From contig NC_059081.1 in the NCBI RefSeq assembly GCF_020497125.1, positions 64,190,768 through 64,254,767 on the forward strand: DNA of 64,000 nt. Reading direction: 5' to 3'. Below the pieces are notes generated by a model. That model saw nothing but the letters and a program-made list of their open reading frames with translations, did no database searches and had not been told where the DNA came from. The position numbers and the translations under genes were made by a program. Of the stretch, positions 21,601 through 32,400 are shown piece after piece. The stretch is from Mauremys mutica. Its lineage: Eukaryota; Chordata; Testudines; Geoemydidae. The first letter of the stretch is position 1, and each line of letters begins with the position of its first letter.

Positions 21601-22652
21601 AGTTGAATATTTAGCACCGTGGGCCAATCAGATAGACATGGCTTTGGTGATGACAGTAGAACCTGGATTTGGCGGGCAGAAGTTCATGGAAAACATGATG
21701 CCAAAGGTAGATACTGATTGCGTTTTATTAAATGGAACTAGTCTGTTTCTACTCCCTATGCCTTGACAAGTGGGAAGGGAGATGACATTAACAAAAAAAA
21801 TCCTTAATCATTTAAATGTTAGAAATTATATAGAGCTGGGGAGTATCTCTGTGTAAAACCAAGTGCTTAACTTTTGTGGGGGTTTTTGTATGGGCTCTTT
21901 AGATTCAGTGGCTGAGGACACAGTTTCCTTCCTTGGATATTGAAGTGGATGGTGGTGTGGGGCCAGACACCATCCATAAATGTGCAGAGGTAAGCTTTAA
22001 AAACTGAACTGCACAGTGAGGACTCTCCTCCTTTTAAGACATTCACTCTGTGCATGAGATTGTAATCTCCCTGCTGGGTCTTTCATTTTGGTTATTGCTT
22101 TGTTTTAGAATCATAAAGGGACCTCAGGAGATCATCTAGTCCAATCCCCAATTAAATCATCCAACAGATTTTTGCCCCATCTCCCTAAAGGGCCCCCTCA
22201 AGGATTGAGCTCACAACCCTGGGTTTAGCAAGCCACTGAGCTAGCCCTTCCCTGATAGTCTACTATACCATGACCTAACCTACAGCACTTGCTTTGTCAC
22301 TCTTTGTGCAGGATAGCTTTCCTGCAGCCTAGGTTGGTTCTGGTTCTGTTTGCGGAAATACCCTTTTCTCACTAGAATAATTTTTTTGAAGTCTGATGAA
22401 GTCCAGGCATGTTGCAAGTGGACAATAGTTACCTACCTTTTCTAATACAGAAATGTCACTAGTTAGAGAGTACAGGGATTATGTGGTGGTAGTCCATATT
22501 ACACAGCTGGCTGGTTAACCTTCTTCCAGGCAGGAGCAAACATGATTGTGTCTGGCAGTGCTATTATGAAAAGTGAAGATCCTAGATCTGTCATCAACCT
22601 CCTGAGAAATGTGTGTTCAGAAGCTGCTCAGAAACGTTCCCTGGACCGATGA
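15530..22652 (+). CDS. RPE: Ribulose-5-phosphate 3-epimerase, six exons, complete
   Basis: RPE interconverts D-ribulose 5-phosphate and D-xylulose 5-phosphate in the non-oxidative pentose phosphate pathway in the cytosol. Exons 15530-15651, 20009-20088, 20922-21061, 21572-21706, 21903-21989 and 22530-22652 join to 228 residues plus TGA, the length I know for human RPE. All introns are GT-AG. The product is a single (beta/alpha)8 barrel. Visible catalytic and metal residues are His35, Asp37, His70 and Asp175, with Ser10, Met39, phosphate-binding GFGG (146-149), GG at 176-177 and GS at 197-198. The ATG sits in a good context (GGCGGCCATGG) inside a CpG island, and [17 protein letters not shown] is the expected N-terminus. 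No frameshift or missing residue is seen, so the gene looks functional. It is tail to tail with KANSL1L. Confidence 0.97.
16225..16535 (-). mobile_element. CR1 3'-end fragment
   Basis: Read on the plus strand, phrases such as ggggacctcaggaagtgtcaggccagcccc, ggtcttaaaaattccccgtgacggggg and ttccacaacctcccgtgga are the reverse complement of a CR1 3' terminal region. It is 5'-truncated and noticeably diverged, so it is older than the CR1 at 13982-15053. It forms the downstream border of the CpG island. Confidence 0.8.
16536..18750 (-). mobile_element. Long CR1 LINE copy, minus strand
   Basis: The 3' end starts near 16536 (plus strand cataaaaacggccatactgggtc) and the body runs to about 18750. Minus-strand open segments encode CR1 reverse transcriptase: [17 protein letters not shown] and [16 protein letters not shown] (17842-18120), then [30 protein letters not shown] (17470-17748), then [19 protein letters not shown] (17118-17300). 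Several stops and frameshifts separate them. It sits in RPE intron 1 in antisense orientation and is a dead copy of a different CR1 subfamily from the 14-kb one. Confidence 0.93.
17118..18120 (-). pseudogene. CR1 reverse transcriptase remnant, broken
   Basis: Three minus-strand open pieces in order cover RT fingers ([30 protein letters not shown]), palm ([29 protein letters not shown]) and the C-terminal HLEY region. The catalytic FADD box is not intact: the frame breaks just after NDLEKIGK. There is no sign of selection on it as a gene. Confidence 0.9.
18787..18801. repeat. Short (AC)n run
   Basis: A C-rich stretch followed by about seven AC units marks the join between two CR1 pieces. Confidence 0.8.
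18815..19600 (-). mobile_element. Second CR1 LINE fragment, minus strand
   Basis: Phrases on the plus strand such as gctctcctctggactctgtccattttgtccacatctttcctaaagtgtggtgcccag, ggaccccactagattg and catatggaattgtgtcaaaagacttactaaaatcaaga are classic antisense CR1 3' ORF2 sequence. It has stops throughout. It lies next to the 16536-18750 copy in the same orientation but belongs to a different subfamily. Confidence 0.9.
19603..19870. repeat. Turtle-type interspersed repeat, probably DNA transposon end
   Basis: The sequence starting tagggccgtaccaaattcacagtccattttgg, continuing with ctgaaatttcatggtgttgtaa and gggtcctgacccaaaagggag, has the form of a repeat I associate with turtle introns. Only one end is recognised and I see no matching inverted end, so it may be truncated. 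It lies directly upstream of RPE exon 2. Confidence 0.5.
20009..20088 (+). CDS. RPE: RPE exon 2
   Basis: 80 bp; it completes Gly41 and encodes [19 protein letters not shown] onward to Phe67. Acceptor ctaattggtag, donor gtaagga. Confidence 0.96.
20922..21061 (+). CDS. RPE: RPE exon 3
   Basis: 140 bp; it completes Asp68 and includes [20 protein letters not shown] with catalytic His70, ending RENGMK (residue 114) in phase 0. Acceptor attcctttcag, donor gtgaggcc. Confidence 0.96.
21222..21386. mobile_element. Short hAT-like element with perfect 8-bp target duplication
   Basis: The element starts CAGTGGTCCCC and its other end reads CAATCGTCCACC in reverse complement. The octamer CTTTAATG flanks it exactly on both sides (21214-21221 and 21387-21394). 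An 8-bp duplication and CA-starting ends fit the hAT superfamily. At 165 bp it has no coding capacity. It lies in RPE intron 3. Confidence 0.75.
21572..21706 (+). CDS. RPE: RPE exon 4
   Basis: 135 bp, residues 115-159, [14 protein letters not shown] through [12 protein letters not shown] to MPK. The EPGFGGQKF motif binds the substrate phosphate. Acceptor tccttccgcag, donor gtagatac. Confidence 0.96.
21903..21989 (+). CDS. RPE: RPE exon 5
   Basis: 87 bp, residues 160-188, containing [13 protein letters not shown] with catalytic Asp175. Acceptor gggctctttag, donor gtaagctt. Confidence 0.96.
22107..22254 (-). mobile_element. tRNA-derived SINE with CR1-like tail
   Basis: Read on the minus strand, a tRNA-like head (TAGCTCAGTGGCTTGC for the A box and GGTTGTGAGCTCAATCC for the B box) leads into a tail related to the CR1 3' end (gatgatctcctgaggtccc). 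This head-plus-CR1-tail layout is that of the cryptodiran turtle Cry SINEs. It lies in RPE intron 5 in antisense orientation. Confidence 0.85.
22530..22652 (+). CDS. RPE: RPE exon 6 with stop codon
   Basis: Residues 189-228 plus TGA at 22650-22652. It includes [19 protein letters not shown] with the phosphate-binding Gly197-Ser198 and ends [11 protein letters not shown]. Acceptor ccttcttccag. Confidence 0.96.
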   Translation, partial: AGANMIVSGSAIMKSEDPRSVINLLRNVCSEAAQKRSLDR

Positions 22653-22960
22653 GACCGCCAACTCATGCCAAGGTAGCTTGGGTGTGAACGGGTCCTATTC
22701 CAGTATGGGAACATCACTGCTGAACCAGGACTGCAGCACTGAAGAATTGCTCCTTCACTGCAAGCAGCTGTTTTGCCAGGGCTGGAAATACAATCAGCCA
22801 GTGCTATCCCTTCAATTGACTGGAGACTTATTTTATAACAGGAATTGGATGGAAACAAAAGTGTGGGTTTTTGCTTGAAATATGTGGAAGACTAAGTCTG
22901 CTCTGTGCATTCCTACAAAACTGTTTCAATGTTTGAAATAAAACACTGGTGATAAGTCAT
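22653..22960 (+). other. RPE: RPE 3' UTR with AATAAA at 22937-22942
   Basis: The first good polyadenylation hexamer after the stop is AATAAA at 22937-22942, giving a UTR of about 300 bp. Another AATAAA near 23089 could extend it. The open frame 22609-22878 overlaps the last exon in another frame and has no protein character. Confidence 0.65.
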
Positions 22961-25859
22961 CTTACAAGTAGCAAAACTTATCTGTTAGCTATTCAGTAGC
23001 ACGTGGTTCATCTTGGAGTGCAATCTTCCCCAAGAAAGAGCATCTTTCCAGAAGTAAGTTCATTAACTTAGACAGGTATGTACACCCCAATAAAGTTACG
23101 GTACAATATTTCAGGCTCACAGCAGTGGGAAATAGTTTTTCAAAGGGGAAGCTTATTGTGGAACTTCTAAGTCTCTTGGCCTAGTTTTCATAGGTGGTAT
23201 CCTTATGACTAGCTAGTGAAAACTTTCCAAGATAAATGATCTGAAGGTACCATTATTAGATTAGATGTTGACTCCTGAAGTTTTTACAACAAACTTCATT
23301 GTAGAAGAGTGGATTTTGTCACCAGCAGTGAATAGTAAGTTGCCTGCTGTTGTGGGTTAACAAAATTTTAATTATTGCAGAATGAGCAGCCACAGGGTAT
23401 TGTCTCATTTGTACAAAAGCACATGGGGATCCTAAGCCAGGTCTTTTGCATTCTAGTTATTCAGATGACTAATCATAGGTAAATGTAGTATCCTTCAGGC
23501 AATCTATGTCTAGAAGACCAAGCAGCTACTTCAGCTGTTGCCTGTGTATAAGATGTAATAACCAGCATCCTTGACTTACAGAAAGGCCTACTCCAGTGGA
23601 GAGGAAGTAGGATAATTTAGATGCACAGGGCGAATCTGCTTCAGCTGTTCAGTTTCTAAGCAATGATAGTCGAGAGAGGTAGGACTGGTTCAAGAATTCC
23701 TCTAGCTAGTCTCTCTGAAAAACCATGTTGGACATGTATGTACGAAAAAGCCAAAGCCACCAGTTAGTGCTGCATAAAGAAAGTGCTTAGAGGGAACATT
23801 TTTGCACATGCCTTCCCTGTACCCCAATTCAACAAAGATGAGATACTACAGGTGTGGGGGCAGCCTGTGTAAACACAGCCACTCTAGCTTCCTCGGTAAA
23901 AGCAGATGTGAGGATGCAGCAACAAAGGCGTCTGGCATGGGCTGCACAAAAAAAGTACCAAGGGGTCAAGACAGCCTCAATGCTGTTAGTAAGCCAGCTA
24001 GAGTTAGGGATAACTGTCAGTATGGAATCATTTGCTCAAACCAGCTGTGCACCACTTTTCCAAATACAGTATAACTAGCTGCCATCACACAGTACCCCCA
24101 AAACTACCATGGAGAGAATGTTTAACTGCAGGCAGTCCCGTGTTGTCATTTAACACCCTTTGTTAAAAAATACTATGTTCTGTCCCAAGGAGAAATATGT
24201 AATTGAATCCCTTGTTGGGTCCTAGATTAGAGCAGTTGGGGGTCCACACCTTTTTTTGTCAACAGGCTTGAGCAAGTGTAAACTGCCAGCCTAGGGCTGC
24301 ACTTCAGGGGGGAAAATATACCTGCAGGAAAACCACCTCACCTCCCCAGCAGAGTGGCTGGCTAATTGTTCCTACTGCAGCAACCCCCCTTTGTGTGATC
24401 TCTTCACTTCCACAGCTAAGGTTAAGGGAAAGGCTATTAGTCACCATGGAGATTACTACACTTCAGCATATGCTTAATTACATTCTTCTGTTACGCCTTA
24501 AAAATTGCCTTTGCTCACTATTAGCAAACAAATAAAAATGACAATTTTCTGTCCCAGTATGCCTTCTTCCACTTAAAAATAAGTGATGTAAATATGCTTA
24601 TGCACAGAAAACAGCAGCTACACCTCATCCATGAAAGTACATATTGAACATGGAGACACTCAGTCTGATCAGGCATCCAAATGGAAAAAGTATTTCCACA
24701 TTAAAACTAACCACACAGGATCTACATCACTTAGTCATGGGTCAATGAATAGAGAAGTTTGACTCAAACTTTCATGCCTAAATCAAATGTTCAGACACTC
24801 TGCACATCAGTCTTGTACTGTTCAACCTACCAGATCCCCAGTGAAGAACATAATTAGTTGTACTTTTCTATAACCTCAGTCTCATGATTCTTTAGGTAGA
24901 TGAAGTCATGATGTAAATACATTTTCAACAATGAAAGTGCAGGGATCTCACTGGGACTAAAATGAAAGCCAGTTGAGAATTATTTGTCTCAAAACAGGCA
25001 AAGTTCCAATGGAGAGCCAACAAAGCCATCTAGACTCTAGTGCTAAAGCAAACTTTTGTGCATTACACGACTGGAGGTCCAAGAGGTAACTGATATTCTG
25101 TAACAAGGGAAGGGTCCAAGGTGCCCACTATCATCAATGGAGGAAAATGACTCCAGATGTCCAATTCAATCCTTATTTGGATGTGGGGTCCTCCAAAGGA
25201 CAGTTCTGTAAGCAAACTAGCATGCACCCAAACAGGGTGAGAAAATATATTGAAAATATGCTCTGCTCACCACCATCTGAGGACTTTCTGCCCTTCCCAT
25301 GCTTTGATGAAGGTCGTGGATCTGAAGGAGGATGTGAAACCTCTTGCAACAGGGCCAGGGAAGGAGATATGGAGACCTGAAAAAATGCCTTTTGATCCAA
25401 AATGGTAAACAAAGCACAAATATACTAAAACAAGTCACAGGTCCAACAGTGCCTGACTGCATAATGCTCAGTCCTTTACAGCTGCACAGGGGGATGGGAG
25501 GGGAGGAATGACCTGTTTTAGCCTTTATGTAACCGCTAAAAGACAAAAAGTTGAGGAAATTTTTGAACATTTAAGGGAGGTATGAGGGGGAAAAAACTTG
25601 AGCAAGGGGCTTCATGGCTTTTTATAAACTCAGCCCTGGGGATGAGCTATGCATAGAGCAGTTCTCAGCATGCTCTGACTGAGACAGCTAATGGTTTCAG
25701 AATTCATGTGCCACAATACACAAACTATAGGTGAGGGGAAGGAAGGAGGCCATTTCCATGAGAGAGAATTATCCCCATAAGTTTTAATTATTAAGAATTG
25801 AAGACAGCACAATAGATCCGTACAGCAGATCTGAAGAAAGAGGGTGGGGGATGGGGCTT
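22961..25859. other. Intergenic between RPE and KANSL1L ends
   Basis: No exon, RNA gene or convincing repeat is seen. Open frames (for example 23854-24078) lack recognisable domains. RPE transcripts with longer UTRs could reach into it. Confidence 0.45.
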
Positions 25860-25869
25860 GTGTAGGTGC

Positions 25870-26110
25870 TAGACAGACTGAGTGCAGTTTCTTACTGTCA
25901 CAGACTTCCTGGGTGGTGGTGGGCAAGTCACTTAGTGTCTCTCTCTCTCTCTGTAAAAGGGGGATCGTAATCCCACACTGTCTTGGCTCTGGACTATAAA
26001 CTGTTTGGGGCAAGGCCTGTCTCTTCCAATGTGTTTGTACAGACCCTAGCATAACAGAGCCTCAATCTCATCTGGAGCTTCTAGGGGCTACTGTAATACA
26101 AGTAAATAGT
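25870..26110 (+). mobile_element. MIR-like CORE-SINE with long tail
   Basis: The core ggcaagtcacttagtgtctc is followed by a CT run and ctgtaaaaggggga. It is then joined to aaactgtttggggcaaggcctgtctc, tttgtacagaccctagcataa and gggctactgtaatacaagtaaa, the standard 3' tail of turtle MIR elements. Plus orientation. Confidence 0.85.
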
Positions 26111-28169
26111 AGCATCCCTAGCCCCAAGAGTTTCCAGAGTCAGAGAGATGACACCGGGGAGGAGGGAAGTTTATACCAATAAGATGAGTTTGCTGGAGAG
26201 CTTGGGGAGTAGTGGGGGGAGATCTGAAGGAGAGGTTATGTGGTGTGTAGGCGGGGGAGGGTGTGGGGGGGAGAGGATGGCCATTCCAGGCACTTGGGGC
26301 ACTGGGAGAAAGCACAGTTATGGGAGGACATACAGGGACTGGAAGGATTACAGAGTGCAGGGCTGGTATGGGGGAGCAGTAAGTAAAGAGAAACGATAAA
26401 CTATATTCTATTCATGCCTTATATCATGGAGTTCAATGGATGGAAGTGGTCTTAGAATCTGCTCCCAGGCAAATTATTTTGCTGTCTCAAATCTGTTTTT
26501 TATCAGATGAGATGTGGACTATAAGAGCAAAATTTCTGATGGAAAAAAATGCCTTAAATATTTGCATAGGGAGAAAATAGAAAAGTAAAGTTCTCCATTT
26601 TGCATCCAGTTTTTCAGTCTCTTTCTTGCCCATCTCATCTTTGCCAGGGTGGTTTCATTACATTCTTGGAAGGTTTAGCCTGTTCACACAGTGGGTAGGG
26701 CAGAGGTCATCTCAATAGGGACAAAGAGGTGTGCAGTCTTCATTTGTATCAGCCACGTAACTGGCAAGATTAACAAATAACATCTTTAGAAGAGGATGTT
26801 AATACTGCTCAATAAAGGAAATTACCAGGAACTACTCAGGGGCAATGCAAAGATTTCCCCATCCTACGTGATACCATTTGTCGTTACTGATTTTACAGCG
26901 CAAGAGTCTCATATCCAGATCCTCTGAAAAGCAATGCAGTGAGCTGCCTGACAACCCACCAAGCCAGCCCAGTTTGGTTAGTAGTCCTACTTGAAAGTTT
27001 ACTTCATTTTTAAAATATTCTCTTAACATTAACAGAGCACTCTCTCTCTCCTTCAGGATCCTGGATGATTCAGACTTCATTACTAAGTCAGTGTTCCTCA
27101 CCTGTAGTTCTCCTGCATCCTGCATGCAGGGAGTTCATGTGACTGATGCCCAGATCCCAGGATTGCTCCTCACACTGCCAAATAGAACAGACAAGAACAG
27201 GAGGCACTGAACAATCTATAAAGTTGTATGATGGGAGCTATGAGGATCTGAGCTGCTCCTAATCTTCACTTTGAAGCAGCAGGGGAATGGAGAAGAAAAG
27301 AGCCTCACCTCACACTGCTCTCCAACTCACATTCCCAGCAGCAGCCAGAAGACAAGGGAGAGAGAAATGAGAAATACCCCATTCCACTCAGAAACTAGGA
27401 AGAAGGGATAATAGCGGGGGAAACAACAGTCTCACAGCCAGTTAGTTATCCAGTGCGTCGTCATCATGTATTAATGCAACATTAACAAATGCAACAGCAA
27501 GGCTTTGTACCATTACTACTTTGTGGCTCCCACAAAGCCATTAAAAGACCATACAGGTCTTCAGCTCTTAAAGGTACATACCACTAATTTGATGTTACAG
27601 ACCTGTGAAGGGAATCTAAGTACTTCTATTGCTAATCAAATTCAGACTATACACAGTGTATGGAAATAACTTTTAATTTAAAAAACCTTGCATTGAAGAT
27701 TATTGTATCAGACATTGAGGCAAAATTTGAGTTTAATTTGCTGGACAAACCAGTGTTAAAAAAAAAGATTTAAAATAAATCAGAATGTGCAATAAACTAC
27801 AATGTAGCATAGGCAGTAGTGTTGAAACTTGACTGAACTTTTTTCTGAGGTCCAGCGTATATTTCCAGTCAATCTGACAGGAAAAAATTTGACATTACAA
27901 ACGGGTCATCTGTCAGTATTGGATATTACAAGCTGAGGAAAAATGTAGTACAAGAACAGAGACTCCTATATAGTTGCCTTCAACTGTTGTACACAGAAAA
28001 ACTTCCTGCTGACGGTGGTTTAAACATACATTCTACTGGTGTCGAATTATTGTTCTGCTACAAGAATACTGCTAGCTCATCAATTCTTGTATGCGTCGTC
28101 TTCTGTTAGCATCACTTGAGGATGCAGATAAATTCTAAATACTGTAATTCAGAATGTATGAGTTTAAAC
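26111..28169. other. Intergenic, no gene seen
   Basis: It begins with a purine-rich stretch (26140-26400) and continues as ordinary AT-rich sequence. No exon or repeat family is recognised. Confidence 0.45.
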
Positions 28170-28177
28170 AATTTGCT

Positions 28178-29237
28178 TTTATTTTCTTAGAGTATAATGG
28201 CTGGGAATTTAAAAATCAATCTGTATTTAGAAACATTATGAAAGGTTTTTTTAAGCCCTTCTGATGTCCTTATTAACAATGTTTTCCTTTCTGGTTAGTC
28301 ACTCTGCTTTTGCATACTTGGTAGAACCCCTTGCAAGGTATCGCTTAGAAATCGTAACAACTATACTTGTTGGTAAGATATTACAGCATACAGTTCTAAG
28401 CAGCATTAGCTACTGCAGGTCTAGGAGTTAGGTCGCCAAATATCTGATGATCCAAAATGAAATTCAGAGCTGCATCTTCATTTAATTCAATCTTCGTTTC
28501 CTCACCACTCCTAGGCTTCTCTGCTCCCCATGTGACTGAAATAGAAAACTGTCTACCTTTCGTATAGTAGAGAAATCAACTATGGAAATATAGTGGTATA
28601 TTTGTGTGTTAGTGTTTGAGGATTTCTGCATGAAACTAACAATAGAGTTGAATGAGTGACTCATTTTAAGCCAAATATAAGGCTTCTGAAAGTGTCATTT
28701 AAAAACTACTGGTACTTAAATATTCAAGGGATTTCAGACAAGGCAGGTATTTGCCACATGCTCATGCCACCAAAGGAAACCATTTGAAATTACCCCCTCC
28801 TCCTCACTGTCTTTTCAAGTAGTTTTTCTGTGTTTTGAAGTTGTTTGTTTAAAGGAATAAAGTGTGTTCTGCTGTCCCAGAATCCATCAGAACCATAAAC
28901 ACATTTGAAAGAAAAAAAGGAAGAATATTAAAGAACGTGGCAATATGACAACAGAAAGCAGTAAACCGTGCCAGCTATTTAGGTGTGCTCACTTTTAACA
29001 CAGGGAATACTAGACTTCTAGCTTGAAATAATTAGTTTCTCTTGTGGTTCAGGAAGAAGAAAGTGTTGCGTTTGGGATTTTATCCTGCCTGTTACAAAGC
29101 AAGAAAGAAAATATATTATATGCTGCTAATATACAGTATTTGAATTGTGCTGTTATTTCTTGTGTGAATAACAGAGATTTTACCTTATACTTTTCTCCAT
29201 CTTAATCGGCTTTCTTAATGAACCACATTATTCCCTG
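28178..29237 (-). other. KANSL1L: KANSL1L 3' UTR (extent uncertain)
   Basis: This follows the KANSL1L stop on the minus strand. A minus-strand AATAAA lies at 28183-28178 and is one candidate polyadenylation signal. No coding sequence is seen. Confidence 0.4.
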
Positions 29238-29486
29238 TCACCTGTGTTTTCTTGTGCTGCAGAGTCCCAGGAAAACACTTTTGCAGTCTTCCAGCTCGTC
29301 TGTGGATTGTTTTCTTGGTGGATGGCCATTGTTTGGCAAAGTGATGGGAGTACATGAAGTGCAGAGGGAGTCACTGTGGAAAGCTGCACTTGAACTTTCA
29401 GTCTGATTTGTTATTTGGTCTTGGCACCGTAAGGTTTCTATGTCTTCATCCTTTAACGGAAAAACCCGAAGTTCCCACAGCTCAGA
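29238..29486 (-). CDS. KANSL1L: KANSL1L terminal coding exon with stop codon
   Basis: Acceptor ctcctttcag leads into [19 protein letters not shown], then [29 protein letters not shown] and [10 protein letters not shown] before TGA at 29240-29238. It corresponds to the poorly conserved human tail, recognised by the shared FPLK.ED, CQD and NGH.P.KQS patterns. Confidence 0.88.
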   Translation of the reverse strand, partial: SELWELRVFPLKDEDIETLRCQDQITNQTESSSAAFHSDSLCTSCTPITLPNNGHPPRKQSTDELEDCKSVFLGLCSTRKHR

Positions 29487-32400
29487 CTGAAAGGAGTCAA
29501 AGGGGGGAGGGGAGGAAAGAGGGGTCCTGGTTAGCTATGTGCAGAATGATTCTGTTATCAAGTAACAAATGCGTCTTGTTCTTTACAGTGCTTGCAGGGT
29601 TCTTCAGCTACAGGGAAGAATACCATTCTTCTGGGTACCAGTTTTCAATGTAGCTTGGCGTAATACAGCACAACTTCATTTTGTATAGAATCTTTTAAAT
29701 AAGTTGTATCCCAACATTGTTTCCAAGGTTAAACAATGCAGTTACAATGTAAGGGGCAAGGGATGTAAAAAGGAATCCTCTATTTTCTACTGTTAAGAAC
29801 ATTGATTACCATCACAATCAGTACTATTTGGAACACATGTTGGCATCCTCTGAAAAAAAGCTACAGAATGTATTAATAGAGAGCCTGCTACTCTCTCATC
29901 TTGAGGCTGAGACATTTTGACCCAGTAGTGAAAGTTTTGCCTGTGCTGTTCCTATTCTATTGACAAATCGAGGACTTCATTTGGAAGTGATCTCAATCTG
30001 GTAATTTGCAGAAGCTCTAAATGCAATCCAAAAATCAGAGATGAGAACACTTACATTTGCAGTTTTAGAGCCTGATCTAAGACCCATTGAAGTCAGGGAA
30101 ACTTTGGGCACTGGATCAGGCCCTTACTTACAAAAACCATCATACCTTTGCTTCTTGGTTTTCCTTTGAAGACTGTGGGACCCTTAAACATACAGAACTG
30201 TGGATTTCTGAAGTAAGATCAGAAGCAGCTTCAGCAGCACAACGCAGTGAGGCACATGAGTTATGATGGTTTTCTTTCAGTACTGGATCTTGTCCCTGCT
30301 GTCCTTCAGCATTTTTGCTATAAGATCTAGTACAAGACAAAATGAGAAAAAAAGCTTTTGTTTAATAACTGCTGTCAAGTGACTGGAAACAATTCAGATT
30401 TTATTTAAAAAGAAAAAAGGCACTATAAGTTTTTAATAATGGCTTCTTATTTATATGCTTAGAAGTAAAGAAAACCTGAAAACAGAACTCTAAAGCAAAG
30501 CTGACCTTGGTATAAAATATTTAAATACATTTGAATATCCTTGACAACTTTTTTTGAAAGTACAAACTTAACAGAATCCAGTACTTGAAGTGGGTCTCTG
30601 AATGAAATTACTTTCAGTCTTAGATCCAGAGAAATGACACCCCATTCTTTCATCTAAATCAGAGATTACTGAGTGAGAAGTGACACCCTATTCATTTGAC
30701 TAAGGCAATAATTACTGAGCACGGCAGCGAACAGCAGAAGTGGGATGAGTTCAGAAAATGTTAAGATTTTATTCACTAATATCCCAATAACCTAGATTTT
30801 CTTTAAATTCCTAAGATTTAAAGCTATATAGTTTTCCTTTCAGAGCAATAAATTAAATATGCATGATACTGTACTGCTAAACTATTTGATGGGGAATACC
30901 CTCATTTTCAAAGATGCTTCACTCTATTGATAGGATTTCTAAAAGTTGCTGTGCTACCAAAAGAAAATCCCAATGATTCTGTAAGAGTCCTCCATTTATG
31001 ACAATACACCTGCCTGCTATTTCTTCTGGGCCATCGGCTCTGTTCCCACAATGACCACCTTGCTTTCTCTCTCTCTTCATATTTTGCATGACGTGAAGAA
31101 AAAAGTTCATCTGACAGATCTTCTATCTGTAATTATAAATGAGAGATGGCTGCTGCCATGATTACAAGCATCACTAAAGATGAAAACACTGGTTTTATAT
31201 ACAGTCATGTGGGGAATGTGTGTCACATCCACAACAAAAAGTATCAAATGTGCACTGAAGGGTACAAAGGTATAGTAAACTGTATGTGTTCATGTTAAAA
31301 TAGGACAGAAAAGTACGGCTAGATGATACAACTTTTTAGCCTGCTAATTTACACGTTTGGAAGGGAAAAAATCTCAAGTTGATATAAGAATTATTTTCAC
31401 CCCATGGAAATAATCAAGGACTACACTAGATTGAAAAGTAAGAGGAAGGTTACTTACTTGTAAGTCAAATAAACAGGAAATGTACTACATTTGTGGATGC
31501 ACACTTGTGTCTCTTCCAGGGCAGGAGACAGAAGTGAACTATAGCACTTAAGAGCAACTACATTTTCCTTCAGAGATGTAAACTGTCAGATTCCTTTGCA
31601 TTTAGGTTCTAAAGTAGCACAGTGAATCAAGTTTTTAAAGAGTTAAGCATGTAGATCCTCAGGTAATAGTATCCTTAAAAAAAAGTTCCCGGGCTATTTT
31701 ATGAAGTTAACTGTTGAGCATTAACCATGACCCCAAGAATTCTACTCAAGGTTATAAAAAGCCGGTGTCTCCAGGTGGCCTGAGTTCCTCTCTACTTCAG
31801 CATCCGAGACTCAACAGAAGTCTGGGGATGAGGTGCAGTGTGTAGATATGCAGAGGCAATACATTTGGAAAATTCCAGTTACTAATAAGCAAGTTCCATT
31901 CTTCAAAAATTGCCTCTGCAGAGATCAATGAACAGCAGCAGTGCTTGGGAGTGCTTAGCTGAAAAAAGACTGAGAAAACAGTGTTTCATCCTTCCGTCGG
32001 GCTTCCCATTTGAAAGAACAGTGCTGGATAAGCTGAACTTTGTGCAGCAGGACTTACAAATCTGTTAGGGAGACATGGCAAAGGGGAGAGGGAAAGGCAC
32101 ACAGAGCACTACCAAAAGAACCCTTAATTCTCTCAGCACTGGAACTCCTGCTTACTCATAGCCTTGTAAGTTTAGCCTATCATATGTATCCAATTTAAAC
32201 AGTCTCTGAACAGAGACTGCCTTGGATGTCTTACCAAATATGAGCAGCTGAGATGATTTCCTAGAAGGCTTGGACCTATCCAAATTTAGAGTCTGACCTA
32301 AGCAGGCATACTGTGAAGTTTTTGGAGGAGTGGAGGAAAAAGTTGAGGTGAAGATACAACACAACGTTGTCTTTGTGAAATAGTTTAAATGGAGGATGGG

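Noticed and set aside
22107..22254. tRNA gene
   Set aside because: A and B boxes belong to a tRNA-derived SINE; no complete cloverleaf is formed and a CR1-like tail follows.
23802..24078. Overlapping 74-90 codon frames between RPE and KANSL1L
   Set aside because: No splice context, conserved motif or start context; probably chance.
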